DNA of 64,000 bases from Neolewinella antarctica (GCF_011927835.1 NZ_JAATJH010000003.1:434001-498000), one strand, 5' to 3'. Positions 7,989 to 17,936 are shown, numbered from the stretch's first letter. Made by a program: numbers and translations. Notes: a model not told the origin generated them from the sequence alone.

Positions 7989-9182
7989 CTAAGGAAGCCA
8001 AAGGATCGGCTCCCGAACCGGGAAGTTTCGATCTACCTCTTCGGCTTTTCGTTCGGGATCCAGATCGCGCCAAACGGCCATCATTTCGGGGCTATCGTAA
8101 GCACGTGCCGCCAGGAGGAGCCCGGTAGTCTGAATCGGTATCTGGTCATAATACTGAATATCCGGCGGGCGGTTCCAACTAGATTTATCGGCCATGAAAG
8201 GCACCATGAAGTCCCATGCTTTGCGCAGGCTTCCGTGCTCCCCTTCGTAAGTCCACAAATTTTGCGCGGGCGTAGATGCAAGGTGTGCCAGGACGGCGTA
8301 GCCTTCCAGGTTGAACAGCGTGTAATTGTAGGGTTTGGTCCGTTCGAGTTCTTCGGGGAAACCACCGGCATCATCCATTTGGGCGGAGAGTAATTTTTTG
8401 AACTGGCTACGGGATACCTCCAGCAATTCTTCGTTTTTGGTTAGGTGAGCGAAGGCGGCCATCTGGGCGGCCCACCAGGTGCTGTGGTTATTACCGTGGT
8501 CTTTTTCGTCGAGGCCGTACTCGTGGGTGTTCATCCAGGTAGCGTAGTGGTCGAACCAATCTTTTAGGCCGACTAGTTGGTCGCCCGCCAAGTAACCTTG
8601 TTCGGCCAAAATTTCAATGGCGCGCGCTACTTCGATGAGGTGGATGGTATCGATGATACCGATGCCCCGGCCGGAAACTTTCCCCTTAATCGCCTGGGCG
8701 TAGAGGAGATTGGGGTTCATCAACGTCGCCGGGTCGAGGAAAAAAGCGTTGAGGTGCGTCAGGGCGTGCGCGGCGTATTTTTCCTCTCCCGTCAGTTTGT
8801 AAGCGGCCACCAGCGTAGAAACCCACTGGTTGAGCTTGCGCATCGCCTGGCGGTGGTCTACGAAGTTATCCGGGTTGGTTTTACCGTCGCGGCGGGCGTA
8901 GGGTCCGTCGGGATTCTCGGGGTCGGGCCACCAGTAATCTCCCTCGGAATAGAAATCGTGTATGCCGCCTTCACTGCGTTCACTCGTCGCGCTGGTAAGG
9001 GGGAAGGGGGCTTGGTTGAGGTATTCGTCCGCGCGGCTGATAAGCTGGTCCGTGGCCAGTTCTTCATCCGTTACTGTAAAAGGATCCGGCTCGGACGTGG
9101 TGGCGCTCGGTTTGTCGGAGTTGCAGGACGCCGATAGCAGTAGCAGCCCGAACAGAAAGATGGCGTGGAGTTGCTTGGTCAT
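7989..9182 (-). CDS. Alginate-lyase-fold polysaccharide lyase lipoprotein (PF05426-like), paralogue 1
   Basis: 397 aa from the ATG at 9182. This start overlaps the upstream gene's stop as TAATG (9180-9184) and places a lipoprotein signal at the N-terminus (LLLLSASC); the in-frame ATG at 9203 is less likely. The alpha/alpha-toroid family marks are YWWPDPENPDGPYARRDG, LMNPNLLYAQAIKG-GRGIGIIDT and the catalytic-region motif NNHSTWW near residue 231. It is clearly a paralogue of the next gene. Expected to cleave uronate-containing oligo- or polysaccharide in the periplasm by beta-elimination, feeding KduI; the exact PL family (PL38 and others share the fold) cannot be told from motifs alone. Confidence 0.75.
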   Translation of the reverse strand: MTKQLHAIFLFGLLLLSASCNSDKPSATTSEPDPFTVTDEELATDQLISRADEYLNQAPFPLTSATSERSEGGIHDFYSEGDYWWPDPENPDGPYARRDGKTNPDNFVDHRQAMRKLNQWVSTLVAAYKLTGEEKYAAHALTHLNAFFLDPATLMNPNLLYAQAIKGKVSGRGIGIIDTIHLIEVARAIEILAEQGYLAGDQLVGLKDWFDHYATWMNTHEYGLDEKDHGNNHSTWWAAQMAAFAHLTKNEELLEVSRSQFKKLLSAQMDDAGGFPEELERTKPYNYTLFNLEGYAVLAHLASTPAQNLWTYEGEHGSLRKAWDFMVPFMADKSSWNRPPDIQYYDQIPIQTTGLLLAARAYDSPEMMAVWRDLDPERKAEEVDRNFPVREPILWLP

Positions 9183-10426
9183 TATTTCTTGAGTTGTTGC
9201 CATACGATCAGGTTGGCGTGGTTATCATCTGCTTCTTTGCTCATGTCCTTCCAGATGTTCAGGTAGCGGTCGTCTTCTAGGCCCCAGTAAGCGAGCACCA
9301 GGAAGTCATCTTGGTGAGGGTCGATACTCGGTTCTAGCTTGGTAGGGTAGGGCCAGTCGGTGGGGTTTTCTACGTAGGGTAGCGAGTAGTTCATTACGTC
9401 CACCAGACTCATGGTTTTGCTTGCGCCAGACTCACGCTGCTCTTCCCGTTCAATCTCTGCATCTACGTCCGCGCCCTCTAGTGTATATGGCGATAGATTA
9501 GCCTCGAAGGAATGGCGCCAAAAGTCTTTCTCGTCGGTCGTCAATAGCTCAGCGTAGGTTGCCCAGGCGCGGAGGGTGTAATTGAGGTAATGGAACGGCT
9601 TGGTGCGGCCGAGCTCATCCGGCAGGCCACCGTCCGTAGCCACCTGGATGGGAAGCTGCGCGTAGAATTGTTCCTCGGCAATCTCCGTCAAATCCGGCCG
9701 CTGCGCAACACGGGCGTAAGCGGCCACCTGCGCCCCCCACCAAGTGCTATGGTTGTTGTTATTGTTCTTCTCGTCGTCGCCGTAGGGGTGGGTGGTGAGC
9801 CAGTCGCCGAAGTCGCCGAACCACTTTTCCGTGGCGGTCAAATCAGTACCCGTTAACAAGTCGACTTCCCGTAGTAGCTCAACGCTAAGTGCGACATCGA
9901 TTAGGCGGATGGCGTCGATGATGCCAATGCCCCGCCCGGTGCTAATGCCTTTGATCGCCTGCCCGTAAAGCAAGTTTGGATTCATCAGGGTAGCGGTGTC
10001 GACGAACCAGGCCTTGATGTGCTCGACGGCACGGTGAGCGTACTTATCGTCACCGGTGATCTGGTAGGCGGCCGTCAGCGTGGTGACTATTTCGGAGAAA
10101 CGAGCCAGGCCCTGTTTGTGGCCGGAAAAATTCTCCGGGTTCGAGATACCGTCGCGGCGGACGTACGGTCCGTCGGGGTCCGTATCATCCGGCCACCAGT
10201 AGCGGCCTTCGGAGTAATAGTCGTGTAGACCACCCGCGCTGCGTTCGGCAACAAAGTCCGTTACCGTTACGATGTCCTCGTTCAAGGCTGTTTCGGCTTC
10301 GGCTACGATGGCTTCCCGGTCCAGATCAAGGGCACTTTCCACCGGTTGCCGGTCGACATTCTTGTCGGGGGAGTCGCCACAGGCGCACATTAAACAAAGA
10401 AAGATAACCAGCGGAAATAGCCGCAT
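9182..10426 (-). CDS. Alginate-lyase-fold polysaccharide lyase lipoprotein (PF05426-like), paralogue 2
   Basis: 414 aa. Lipoprotein signal at the N-terminus (MRLFPLVIFLCLMCACG, Cys at 16 or 17). It shares with its neighbour the motifs YWWPDDTDPDGPYVRRDG, TLMNPNLLYGQAIKG, STGRGIGIIDAIRL and NNNNHSTWW near residue 223, so the two arose by tandem duplication. The stop overlaps the next start (TAATG), so the pair is translationally coupled. Divergence between them, including an insert around residues 317-330 here (DVDAEIEREEQRESGASK), suggests different product or substrate preferences (inference). Confidence 0.75.
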   Translation of the reverse strand: MRLFPLVIFLCLMCACGDSPDKNVDRQPVESALDLDREAIVAEAETALNEDIVTVTDFVAERSAGGLHDYYSEGRYWWPDDTDPDGPYVRRDGISNPENFSGHKQGLARFSEIVTTLTAAYQITGDDKYAHRAVEHIKAWFVDTATLMNPNLLYGQAIKGISTGRGIGIIDAIRLIDVALSVELLREVDLLTGTDLTATEKWFGDFGDWLTTHPYGDDEKNNNNNHSTWWGAQVAAYARVAQRPDLTEIAEEQFYAQLPIQVATDGGLPDELGRTKPFHYLNYTLRAWATYAELLTTDEKDFWRHSFEANLSPYTLEGADVDAEIEREEQRESGASKTMSLVDVMNYSLPYVENPTDWPYPTKLEPSIDPHQDDFLVLAYWGLEDDRYLNIWKDMSKEADDNHANLIVWQQLKK

Positions 10427-10585
10427 ACGGTAGATAAGTTATTTGGCGGCGGCCACGGCCACCGACCAGATTAAAAAAAACTGATTGCATTTGCCGGCTA
10501 CCCACTGACTGCTAGTCCGGTAACTTGCATTGCTGTAAGTCGAAGTACGAAACGGTAGGGGCTTTTTCGAATACAGCGCTACGCA

Positions 10586-13033
10586 CTACTTACGCGCGTT
10601 AGCAAAATCAATGACGAGGTAACTACCCTTGAAATCCTGGTTGCGCGCTTCGATGATCGCACGGCCTTCTGTGGCCGGGATCAACTCAATCGCCGCCCGT
10701 CCATTAGCCATCTGAATGATTTGACTCCCGGTCGGGGTGCCGTAGTTTTTCATTAATTCTCCGTGGCCGTCCAGGGAGAAGTACATCTCCTCCTGGTAGT
10801 CGTAGACGCGGACACCGGCCTCGTCGACCATGGTAGCTTCGACGAGCATATTGCCGTTATCCAGGGTGGTGTACGCAAGGTGGACGCGTTCGGGGTCGGC
10901 CGGTTGCTGGTAATCGTAAAATACCGTCAGGGTGTCGGTGGAAACGAGTTGACCGTCTTCGTAGGCGTTGGCCAGTAGCTTGTTCGGTCCTTCTTTGAAG
11001 TCGATATCCCAGTTGAGGCCGCAAGCCGGTGCTTGCTCGATGTCCCGGGTCTTACGACCGAGTGCCTGGCCGTTATAGACCAGTTCTACCTCGTCGCAAT
11101 TGCTAAAGACGGGGACATTGCGCAACTTCCCTTCCGGTCCACGGCGGTGCGTCCAGGTGTGCGACTCGATGTACGCAAAGGGCTCCTTGCCCCAGTAGCT
11201 TTTATAAACGTAGTAAGCGTCCTTCGGCTTGCCGGCCCGGTCGACCAAGCCCTTCTGGTTCATGTAGGGAATTGCATTCTGTGGCCGGAGCGGCGTACCG
11301 AAGTCCTTGAACGCCCACTGTGCATTGCCCGCAAAACCGGGGAGGGTTTCGCTCACGCTGAGGTGGTAGTCGAAGAGATCGACAATGTAGCTCTCCGTCC
11401 AGTCGCCACCCTTAGCGATGTTCTTCACGTTGACCTGGTTGGACACTTCCGCCCAGTCATTCTCGCTAACCGAGCCGGTGCCCGTAATCGGTGTTTCGGT
11501 GTGGCGGCCAACGTGGCTGGAACCACCGTATTCCATGTGGAGGAATTGCTTGTACTTTTTTTGATTTTCCTGGAGGGTGTTCCGGTAATTCGTGTAGACG
11601 CCGGCGTACCAGCCCGACCAGATGGAAGGGGAGAAAACATCCACGAGCTCGGCCCCCGCGTAGTATTTCCGAATGGCCGTCTGGCGCCCTGGGTCCAGGT
11701 CGTGGGCGATGTTATTAAGTTTGGTCAGAAAAGTATTCATGCGCTGTTCGTTGCCACCGTCTTCGAATTCCGGCATCCAGTAGATTTCATTACCCAGCGA
11801 CCAGAAGAAGATACTCGGGTGGTTGTAATTCTGGGTGATTTGCTCGCGCAACAGGCGTTGCGTATTGGCTTGCCATTCTTCGTCGCCGAGGCCACCACGG
11901 CACCAGGGTAGTTCGTCCCAAACAATGATGCCTAGTTCGTCGCAAGTGCGGTACACCTCCGGGTCCTGCGGATAGTGGCCAAGGCGGAGGAAGTTCACGC
12001 CCATTTCCTTCATCATGCTCACGTCCCGCACGTGCAGTTCGTTGGGCATGGCGGCGCCGTAGCCCGCGTGTTCCTCGTGGCGGTGGGTGCCGCGGAGGAG
12101 TAAGCGCTCGTCGTTCAGATAAAAAGCACCGTAGGGGTCGAAGCGGTACCAGCGGTAGCCGATGGTGCTGGTTTGCTTGTCAAGTAGTTCGTCGCCGTCG
12201 AGTAGTTGGGTGACGACGGTATATAGATTGGGGGATTCGGGAGACCAGAGCGCCGGGCTTTGCAGCTCCGGTAAATCAATCAGCCCCTGGTCATCCAAAT
12301 CGCGGGTATCGATCTCGAGCTCGCCAACGACGCGGCCGTTGGTATCTTTTAGTTGACAGCGCACGGTATGGTTCCGACCGAGCAAATCTTTGCGGTTCAA
12401 ACTAACTTTCACCTGCGTCCGCGCCAAATCCTTATTAACCGAAGAGGTACTCACCGTAACGTTGGCGATGAAGGTGGCGGGGAGAACCTTCAGCCAGAGG
12501 TCGCGCGTAATGCCGCCGTAGATGAAAAAATCCGCCTTCTGGGAGGGGATCACGTGCGGGTTGTAACTATTGTCGACCCGAATGCTAATACTATTCTTTT
12601 GACCTGGTTTGACCTGGTCGGTAATGTCCACTTCGAAGCCCACGTAGCCACCCACGTGGCCGCCGGCGCGCGTGCCGTTGACGTAGACGTCGGTGGTGAT
12701 GTTGGAGCCTTCAAAGTAGAGGTGATAGCGAGCGTCTGCCTGCTCGTCGATCGTAAGTTCTTTTTGGTACCAGCTCGCGTCGCGGCGGTAACCGGGCACG
12801 GGGTCCATGGCGTCCCACTGGTTCCAGGTGTGGGGGAGGTCGATTTCGGTCCAGTCCGTGGTGCCGTCTAAATCAACTAAGTTATCAGTGTTATTTTCTG
12901 AGTACTTCCAGCCATCATTCAAATTAATGAGGGTGCGGGAAGCTATTGTTCCCGGGGCGGGGTCATAATTGTTTTCTCCGGCCTGCAGCACTAAGCAAGT
13001 AACGACTAAACCGAGCGTGGCGAATAATTTCAT
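10586..13033 (-). CDS. Glycoside hydrolase family 2 (beta-galactosidase/glucuronidase type)
   Basis: 815 aa with an N-terminal signal peptide (MKLFATLGLVVTCLVLQAG). Domain order of GH2: sugar-binding jelly roll (~40-200, DLPHTWNQWDAMDP), Ig-like domain (~200-300), TIM barrel with RGTHRHEEHAG, LRLGHYPQDPEVYRTCDELG, the acid/base Glu416 in SLGNEIYW and the nucleophile Glu501 in LHMEYGGSSH, then C-terminal beta domains. Size and motifs are typical of exported Bacteroidota GH2 enzymes. GH2 members occur in characterised ulvan loci of marine Bacteroidota; which linkage this one cuts is not visible. Transcribed with the lyases that follow it. Confidence 0.9.
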   Translation of the reverse strand: MKLFATLGLVVTCLVLQAGENNYDPAPGTIASRTLINLNDGWKYSENNTDNLVDLDGTTDWTEIDLPHTWNQWDAMDPVPGYRRDASWYQKELTIDEQADARYHLYFEGSNITTDVYVNGTRAGGHVGGYVGFEVDITDQVKPGQKNSISIRVDNSYNPHVIPSQKADFFIYGGITRDLWLKVLPATFIANVTVSTSSVNKDLARTQVKVSLNRKDLLGRNHTVRCQLKDTNGRVVGELEIDTRDLDDQGLIDLPELQSPALWSPESPNLYTVVTQLLDGDELLDKQTSTIGYRWYRFDPYGAFYLNDERLLLRGTHRHEEHAGYGAAMPNELHVRDVSMMKEMGVNFLRLGHYPQDPEVYRTCDELGIIVWDELPWCRGGLGDEEWQANTQRLLREQITQNYNHPSIFFWSLGNEIYWMPEFEDGGNEQRMNTFLTKLNNIAHDLDPGRQTAIRKYYAGAELVDVFSPSIWSGWYAGVYTNYRNTLQENQKKYKQFLHMEYGGSSHVGRHTETPITGTGSVSENDWAEVSNQVNVKNIAKGGDWTESYIVDLFDYHLSVSETLPGFAGNAQWAFKDFGTPLRPQNAIPYMNQKGLVDRAGKPKDAYYVYKSYWGKEPFAYIESHTWTHRRGPEGKLRNVPVFSNCDEVELVYNGQALGRKTRDIEQAPACGLNWDIDFKEGPNKLLANAYEDGQLVSTDTLTVFYDYQQPADPERVHLAYTTLDNGNMLVEATMVDEAGVRVYDYQEEMYFSLDGHGELMKNYGTPTGSQIIQMANGRAAIELIPATEGRAIIEARNQDFKGSYLVIDFANARK

Positions 13034-13052
13034 TAGGTATTATTTTGAATAA

Positions 13053-13113
13053 GGGCGCGGTCGTCCCGACTGAGTGCGGGGCTTGCCATGGCTTCGCGGG
13101 TGCCGGGGAAATA
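13053..13113. repeat. GC-rich palindromic element, full length, intergenic
   Basis: GGGCGCGGTCG start, hairpin GTCCCGACTGAGTGCGGGGC, then GGCTTCGCGGGTGCCGGGG. Lies between the GH2 start and the terminator of the beta-helix gene. Confidence 0.85.
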
Positions 13114-13135
13114 GGTAGAACCAGGGTGTTGGGCA

Positions 13136-13170
13136 TAAAAAAGGGAGTAACGCGCGCTTGCGTTACTCCC
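13136..13170 (-). terminator. Rho-independent terminator after the beta-helix gene
   Basis: On the minus strand GGGAGTAACG, an 8-base loop, CGTTACTCCC and then a TTTTTT run. It lies 17 bp past the stop at 13187. It could reduce read-through into the GH2 gene and so split the left arm into two transcription units. Confidence 0.85.
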
Positions 13171-13186
13171 CAAACCGTGAGACTAT

Positions 13187-14782
13187 TTAGTTTTTCACGA
13201 TGCGCGTTACCATCCGACCTTCCTCCGTGAGGAGGTTGGCGAAGTACATACCGGAAGGCAAATTAGCTAGTTGGGTAAACTCAACTTGCTGAATACCCGC
13301 CTGCTGAACGCCGTCGAAAGGCGTGCTGACGAGCTTGCCACTCAAGTCGTAGATAGCGATGGCTACCCGGCCACCCTTAATCAATTCGTAAGAGATAATT
13401 GTGGAGGCATTAGTTGGGTTGGGCGTAGCTTTCAAACCGAGCTCTAGCGCAATTTGTGGCGCGTACGTATCCGTAGACAAGTTGTCACAGAAATTTGTCG
13501 CACCGATGGCACCTCCGTCGGTCGCCCCCGTAGCGGAAGCTGCCGTGTTGGCGTAGCACGGGGAGAAAGTGGAAAAGTCAAAGATATTACCTCGGTCGAA
13601 CGGCGTACCCGCTAGTGAGACGTCCTCCACGATGAAATCGAACATGGTAGTCGACGTCGGATCTGCGTAGAGGTCCTTTACGTACTGTAGAATCGACATT
13701 GGTACGGCTTCAAACTCGACAACTTCCTGCGAATAAGTGGTATCAGCACTTTCGCCGAGCCGGTCAAGAATCAATTTGCTGTAGACATCAGGTTGGCTAA
13801 CGGAATCATTGGACGCCCAGTAATCAAGTACATCTTGCGTATAGAAGATATTGTTGCCAGCAAACTCGAGCTCCGAGTCGGCAAATAGCGTATCGATCGT
13901 AAAGATCTTGTGCTCGTCGCCATCGGGCTGGCTCTGCTCGTCCGTATAGATAGGAGAGGTGCCCAGCATCAGCGGGTTGCTCAACATATTGTTGGTTACC
14001 TTGACCTCTTTGGCGCGACCGAATTGGAATGTACCGTGGCGACCGACTTGGTTGAATACGGTGTTGTGATCGAACTCGATGTAGTTATGCGGAAAAACGG
14101 CACCCTGGCTTCTGAAAACACGATCCTGGATGTTGTGAATGATGGTTTGCTTGACGACAAGAGAATCAAAGAAGAAATCACGGGCGTCAATGCCGCGACC
14201 ATTACCCTGCAAGATTCTACGGTTACCTCCGTTGCGGAGAATAGAATTCGTGACGAAACAGCGGATGCCGTTAGCACGGACCTGTAAGAAACCGCCACGG
14301 TCTTTCTCGATGATACAGTTGTCGACGACAACACGGGAGTTTTCACCGAACAGGCGGATGAGACCCCAGTCGTGCTGGGCACCCCCGTCTTTTTCGCCCG
14401 AAACGACCCATATATTACGCAAAGTCATATCGCCTTCCGGCCAGAACACTCTTCTGTAATCGCCAGCTGCATTAGGAATTCGACGGATCTTTGGCTTCAT
14501 CTCGGTGTTCGATAGATCAGCAGCCTGAATCTGTAGCGGCCAATCCAACTTATTCACGATCTCCTGGCTGATGATGTACGTTTTGCCATTCTCAAGCGTG
14601 TAAATAGTATTGTTGTCCTTACGGTCACCATTAGCGAGGGTGTCGCCCTGGATGATCGGGAAGATGTCGGTTGGATCGTTGGGGTCGGAGCCACCGGCGA
14701 TGGGGACAATGGTCTGGCCCGTAGCCGGAACCAAAAAGGCCAGACAAAGAAGGGTTAATGAAAAGCGGTAAAATAATTGCAT
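13187..14782 (-). CDS. Secreted right-handed beta-helix protein with T9SS sorting domain
   Basis: 531 aa. Signal peptide (MQLFYRFSLTLLCLAFLVPATGQ), then a pectate-lyase-like parallel beta-helix from about residue 30 to 400, seen as repeating short turns rich in N, V and I such as VVVDNCIIEKDRGG and IEFDHNTVFNQVGRHG, and a T9SS type A domain in the last ~85 residues (LKATPNPTNAS...GMYFANLL). Such proteins are frequent in Bacteroidota glycan loci and may be lyases or binding proteins. I see no diagnostic catalytic motif, so no activity is claimed. It lies directly downstream of the TonB receptor and ends in a strong terminator, so receptor plus this protein may be one transcript. Confidence 0.8.
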   Translation of the reverse strand: MQLFYRFSLTLLCLAFLVPATGQTIVPIAGGSDPNDPTDIFPIIQGDTLANGDRKDNNTIYTLENGKTYIISQEIVNKLDWPLQIQAADLSNTEMKPKIRRIPNAAGDYRRVFWPEGDMTLRNIWVVSGEKDGGAQHDWGLIRLFGENSRVVVDNCIIEKDRGGFLQVRANGIRCFVTNSILRNGGNRRILQGNGRGIDARDFFFDSLVVKQTIIHNIQDRVFRSQGAVFPHNYIEFDHNTVFNQVGRHGTFQFGRAKEVKVTNNMLSNPLMLGTSPIYTDEQSQPDGDEHKIFTIDTLFADSELEFAGNNIFYTQDVLDYWASNDSVSQPDVYSKLILDRLGESADTTYSQEVVEFEAVPMSILQYVKDLYADPTSTTMFDFIVEDVSLAGTPFDRGNIFDFSTFSPCYANTAASATGATDGGAIGATNFCDNLSTDTYAPQIALELGLKATPNPTNASTIISYELIKGGRVAIAIYDLSGKLVSTPFDGVQQAGIQQVEFTQLANLPSGMYFANLLTEEGRMVTRIVKN

Positions 14783-14919
14783 GTGAATAGGTATTGAAAT
14801 GATTGAAAAATTGGAGAAGCATTGTTAATAGGCTGCCTCTCAAATGAAGCCTTATTCTTAGTTGGCGGAAGATGATGAATTACCCGCTTTCGCCAAATTG
14901 TTTGGATGATTTACCACCG

Positions 14920-17799
14920 TTACAGTTTGTACTGCGCACCGATGGTGCCAGTCATACCGTAAGTTTCTACGCGGGAGACGAATTGCTCTTCCCGAATGAA
15001 CGTTATGTCTTTTTGGTTAGTAAAGTTGTTGACGTTCAGGAAGAAGCTGAGGTGATCGCCTACCTTTTGCTTGACCGAAGCATCCCAGCGCCAGTAGCTC
15101 AGCACGAATCGGTCAAAGTCCTTGTTCTGACCGTACTCAGTTGCCTTGGTTCCTTGATAAACCCCCGAGATGCGGGCCGCAAAGCTTTTGTAATCGTAGC
15201 CAATTGACAGGTTGATTATATTAGGTACCTGACTGGGCATGGTAACCGTCCGGGAGTTCGACGTGAACTCCGTGCGTGGAAAGGGAACAAAGAAATTCTT
15301 GCGGGTTAAGAAGAACGTGGTTGTTTCCGAAAAAAGTCGTGCGTAGTTGGCGTTGATGACCAGTCCATTGAAAGGGGCGGGTAAAAAGCTGAGGTTAGTC
15401 TGAACGTCGAACTCAAAGCCATAAACCTTCGAGGTCGGAAAGTTCGAGAAAGTGTTGAGCAGGTATTGATTGTACTGCGGAAAGCCACGCTCTTCCGCTA
15501 GGCCATCCACTAGTTGTAAAGATTGAGGCACGAAGATGTCCTCGATATCTTTGTAAAAAGCGCCGACGGAGAATAAACCCAAACCACCCTTGTAAGCACT
15601 AATCGAAAGGTCGTAATTCACGACGCGCATGTGGCGAAGGTTAGGATTTCCCGCGTCAATGACGAGCGCATTGTCGTCAATTTGCGTCCTGGGTGAAACG
15701 AACGAGTAGTCCGGCCGGGCCAACGTGGTGGCGTAGCTTAAACGAACGTCCAACCAATCTTTTGGCTCATATTTAATGTGTAGGTGCGGCATAAATTCTC
15801 CGTACGTCTGGGCGGTTGCCGTATCCCGGAAAGATCCAGCCAGACCGATGAAGGGGTCCGTAAAGGACGAGATACCGGCCCGGTAGCTGTTGTCCGAATA
15901 CTCGTACCGAAAGCCCGGCGTGACGGATAGTTTTTTGCCGATGTCGAACTTGGCCATTAGGTAGGCCGCCGCAACACTTTCACTCACGCCAAAATTGTCG
16001 ACCGCCGTGTTACGGTCTATGCGTAGCACGTCGCGCTGCTGATCGTACCAGTTGCGGACCAAGTCTTCGTTAAGGGCGACGTCAAAATTTACGGCTTCGC
16101 CGTCGCGGTCCTCGAAGTCGACGCCGTCACCCGGCTCGACAAAGTTTGCTAGGCTGATAAGTTCTGGGTTGGCCTCCAGCGCGATCAAATTACCGTTGAA
16201 GGCATCACGGGCGGTCTGGGTGTAGCGACCGCCGAGGAAGTAGAAATTTTCTCCCCTTCCCGATACCGAACGTTCCCGCTCGATGGTGCGGTAACGAACG
16301 CCCGTTTTAACGTACCCACTCAGGCCTTCCAGAAGATTAAAGGAACGCTGCACGTTAATGCCAAATTCGGAGTTGTCCTCCGTCGTCTCACTCATGCGGT
16401 TAGCGCTACTGCGTAGGAAGGCAGTCGACAGGTCGGGGTTGGCCGCCGCCAAGAAATTAGCCGGGTTACTGTTCCGATCCAGGCCGGCATCGAAGGGCCG
16501 CTGTCCGTCAAGGATGTTTAGATTAAAGTTGTAGGGGTTATCGGCTTTGGATCGGGAGAGAGAAGCTACCCAGTCGATGGTGTACTTAGAAAGGGTGTGG
16601 GTACCGGTCAGCGCGCCCATGTACAGGGTCAGGTCGGAATCAATGCCGGTAGCGTTGTACGTAATGCCGTCGCCGTTGGGTGCGTACCGGTTTTCAACGG
16701 TGAACTGACTTCTGCTGGTGTTACTGAGCAGCCCGAAGAAACCGAACTCGGACTTCCCCGTTCCATAATCCAAGTTGACGCTCGCGTTGTTGCGCCGTCG
16801 CTGCTCTGATCGGTCTTCCAACCGCAAATTAGTACCGAGGATGGACGTAACCCCGGTCCCGGGGTCGGTGCTTCCCTGTGACCAGCCGTAGCCCAGAATG
16901 TCGCCACCCCGATTGAAACGCTCGACGTTGGCCTGCGCCACGACGCCGACCTTGTCGTTCAGGATGCGGCGACTGTGCTGGACAACCCCTTTGTAATCTC
17001 CGATGTAGTCATTATTATTATTGGCACCGACGAGACCGCGCAAAAGCGTCGTCTCTTCTTTTGGCGCTTTTCTTAACCGCAGATTGACCGTTCCGCCCAC
17101 GGCCTCCGCATCCATGTCCGGAAGGGGCGACTTGTAAACTTCGATGCCATCCAGCAATTCCGGAGAAACCAGCGAAAGGTCGACGGAGCGATCCGTACCG
17201 GAGTTAGCCGGTAACCGGACGCCATTAACCGTGATAGCGTTGAACTTCGGTTCCAACCCACGGATGACCACTTTCTGGCCTTCCCCGCCGTTTCGGTTGA
17301 TGCTTACGCCCGGTAGGCGCGCCACGGCTTCCGCCGCGTTTACGTCGGGCAGCTCCTGAATCCGATCGGCGCTGACGATGTTGGCGATCGATTCGGAGTT
17401 AAGCTGTTGGTTAATGGCCTTTGCCTGGCCCAACGCCTGGGCGGTGACTAGCACTTCTTGCCCCATAACCGAAGCGAAGGAAAGTGCCACGTCCTGCGTG
17501 GTGACGTCGTTCTCGGTAATCACGACCTCGATCGTCTGCTCCTCGAAACCCAGGAAGGAGTAAACAATGGTTTGGCGACCGACCGGGACGCCGGTCATCG
17601 TGTAGTTGCCATCGATGTCGCTCACCACCCCCTTGCCCGAGTTGGCTTGCAGATAGATGGTCGTGCCGGGAAGTGTACCGCTTCCTTCTCCGTCACTGAT
17701 TGTCCCCTTGAGGATACCAACTTGGGCCTGCAGCGAACCCAGCGTACAGAAGAGTACACAACAGATGAGAAGGGAATACCCGGGAAGCTTAATATGCAT
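14920..17799 (-). CDS. TonB-dependent outer-membrane receptor (SusD-independent type)
   Basis: 959 aa. Signal peptide ending LGSLQAQ, a carboxypeptidase-regulatory-like domain ~27-113 (GTLPGTTIYLQ...YTMTGVPVG), a plug domain ~120-240 with NIVSADRIQELPDVNAAEAV and VVIRGLEPKFNAITVNG, then a 22-strand barrel ending in the aromatic-rich C-terminus. The plug matches the Xanthomonas-Caulobacter TonB receptor type rather than SusC, and no susD gene follows. It would import oligosaccharides made by the surface lyase. A -7 box lies ~60 bp upstream (17861), with the HTCS gene immediately before it on the same strand. Confidence 0.92.
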   Translation of the reverse strand: MHIKLPGYSLLICCVLFCTLGSLQAQVGILKGTISDGEGSGTLPGTTIYLQANSGKGVVSDIDGNYTMTGVPVGRQTIVYSFLGFEEQTIEVVITENDVTTQDVALSFASVMGQEVLVTAQALGQAKAINQQLNSESIANIVSADRIQELPDVNAAEAVARLPGVSINRNGGEGQKVVIRGLEPKFNAITVNGVRLPANSGTDRSVDLSLVSPELLDGIEVYKSPLPDMDAEAVGGTVNLRLRKAPKEETTLLRGLVGANNNNDYIGDYKGVVQHSRRILNDKVGVVAQANVERFNRGGDILGYGWSQGSTDPGTGVTSILGTNLRLEDRSEQRRRNNASVNLDYGTGKSEFGFFGLLSNTSRSQFTVENRYAPNGDGITYNATGIDSDLTLYMGALTGTHTLSKYTIDWVASLSRSKADNPYNFNLNILDGQRPFDAGLDRNSNPANFLAAANPDLSTAFLRSSANRMSETTEDNSEFGINVQRSFNLLEGLSGYVKTGVRYRTIERERSVSGRGENFYFLGGRYTQTARDAFNGNLIALEANPELISLANFVEPGDGVDFEDRDGEAVNFDVALNEDLVRNWYDQQRDVLRIDRNTAVDNFGVSESVAAAYLMAKFDIGKKLSVTPGFRYEYSDNSYRAGISSFTDPFIGLAGSFRDTATAQTYGEFMPHLHIKYEPKDWLDVRLSYATTLARPDYSFVSPRTQIDDNALVIDAGNPNLRHMRVVNYDLSISAYKGGLGLFSVGAFYKDIEDIFVPQSLQLVDGLAEERGFPQYNQYLLNTFSNFPTSKVYGFEFDVQTNLSFLPAPFNGLVINANYARLFSETTTFFLTRKNFFVPFPRTEFTSNSRTVTMPSQVPNIINLSIGYDYKSFAARISGVYQGTKATEYGQNKDFDRFVLSYWRWDASVKQKVGDHLSFFLNVNNFTNQKDITFIREEQFVSRVETYGMTGTIGAQYKL

Positions 17800-17860
17800 A
17801 TTTCAAAATCGACTAATGAGTAGAACGGAAGCGCCAACTATACTAGAAGTAGTTGGCCCA

Positions 17861-17868
17861 CAAACATA
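17861..17868 (-). promoter_or_regulatory. Bacteroidota -7 box before the TonB receptor gene
   Basis: Minus strand TATGTTTG fits TAnnTTTG, 62 bp before the receptor ATG. No convincing -33 TTG at the usual spacing. An 8-G run lies ~30 bp further upstream (17899-17906). Confidence 0.5.
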
Positions 17869-17936
17869 GGCAGAACGTTCGTGACGATCGTCCACGACGG
17901 GGGGGGCAAAAGTCCAATTGCCGCATCGTCAAGTAG

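Noticed and set aside
7942..8073. 44-residue N-terminal extension of the large lyase
   Set aside because: The signal peptide begins exactly at the internal ATG at 7941; the extension is basic and unstructured.
11033..11911. 292-codon plus-strand ORF
   Set aside because: Antisense shadow of the GH2 gene with no recognisable domain.
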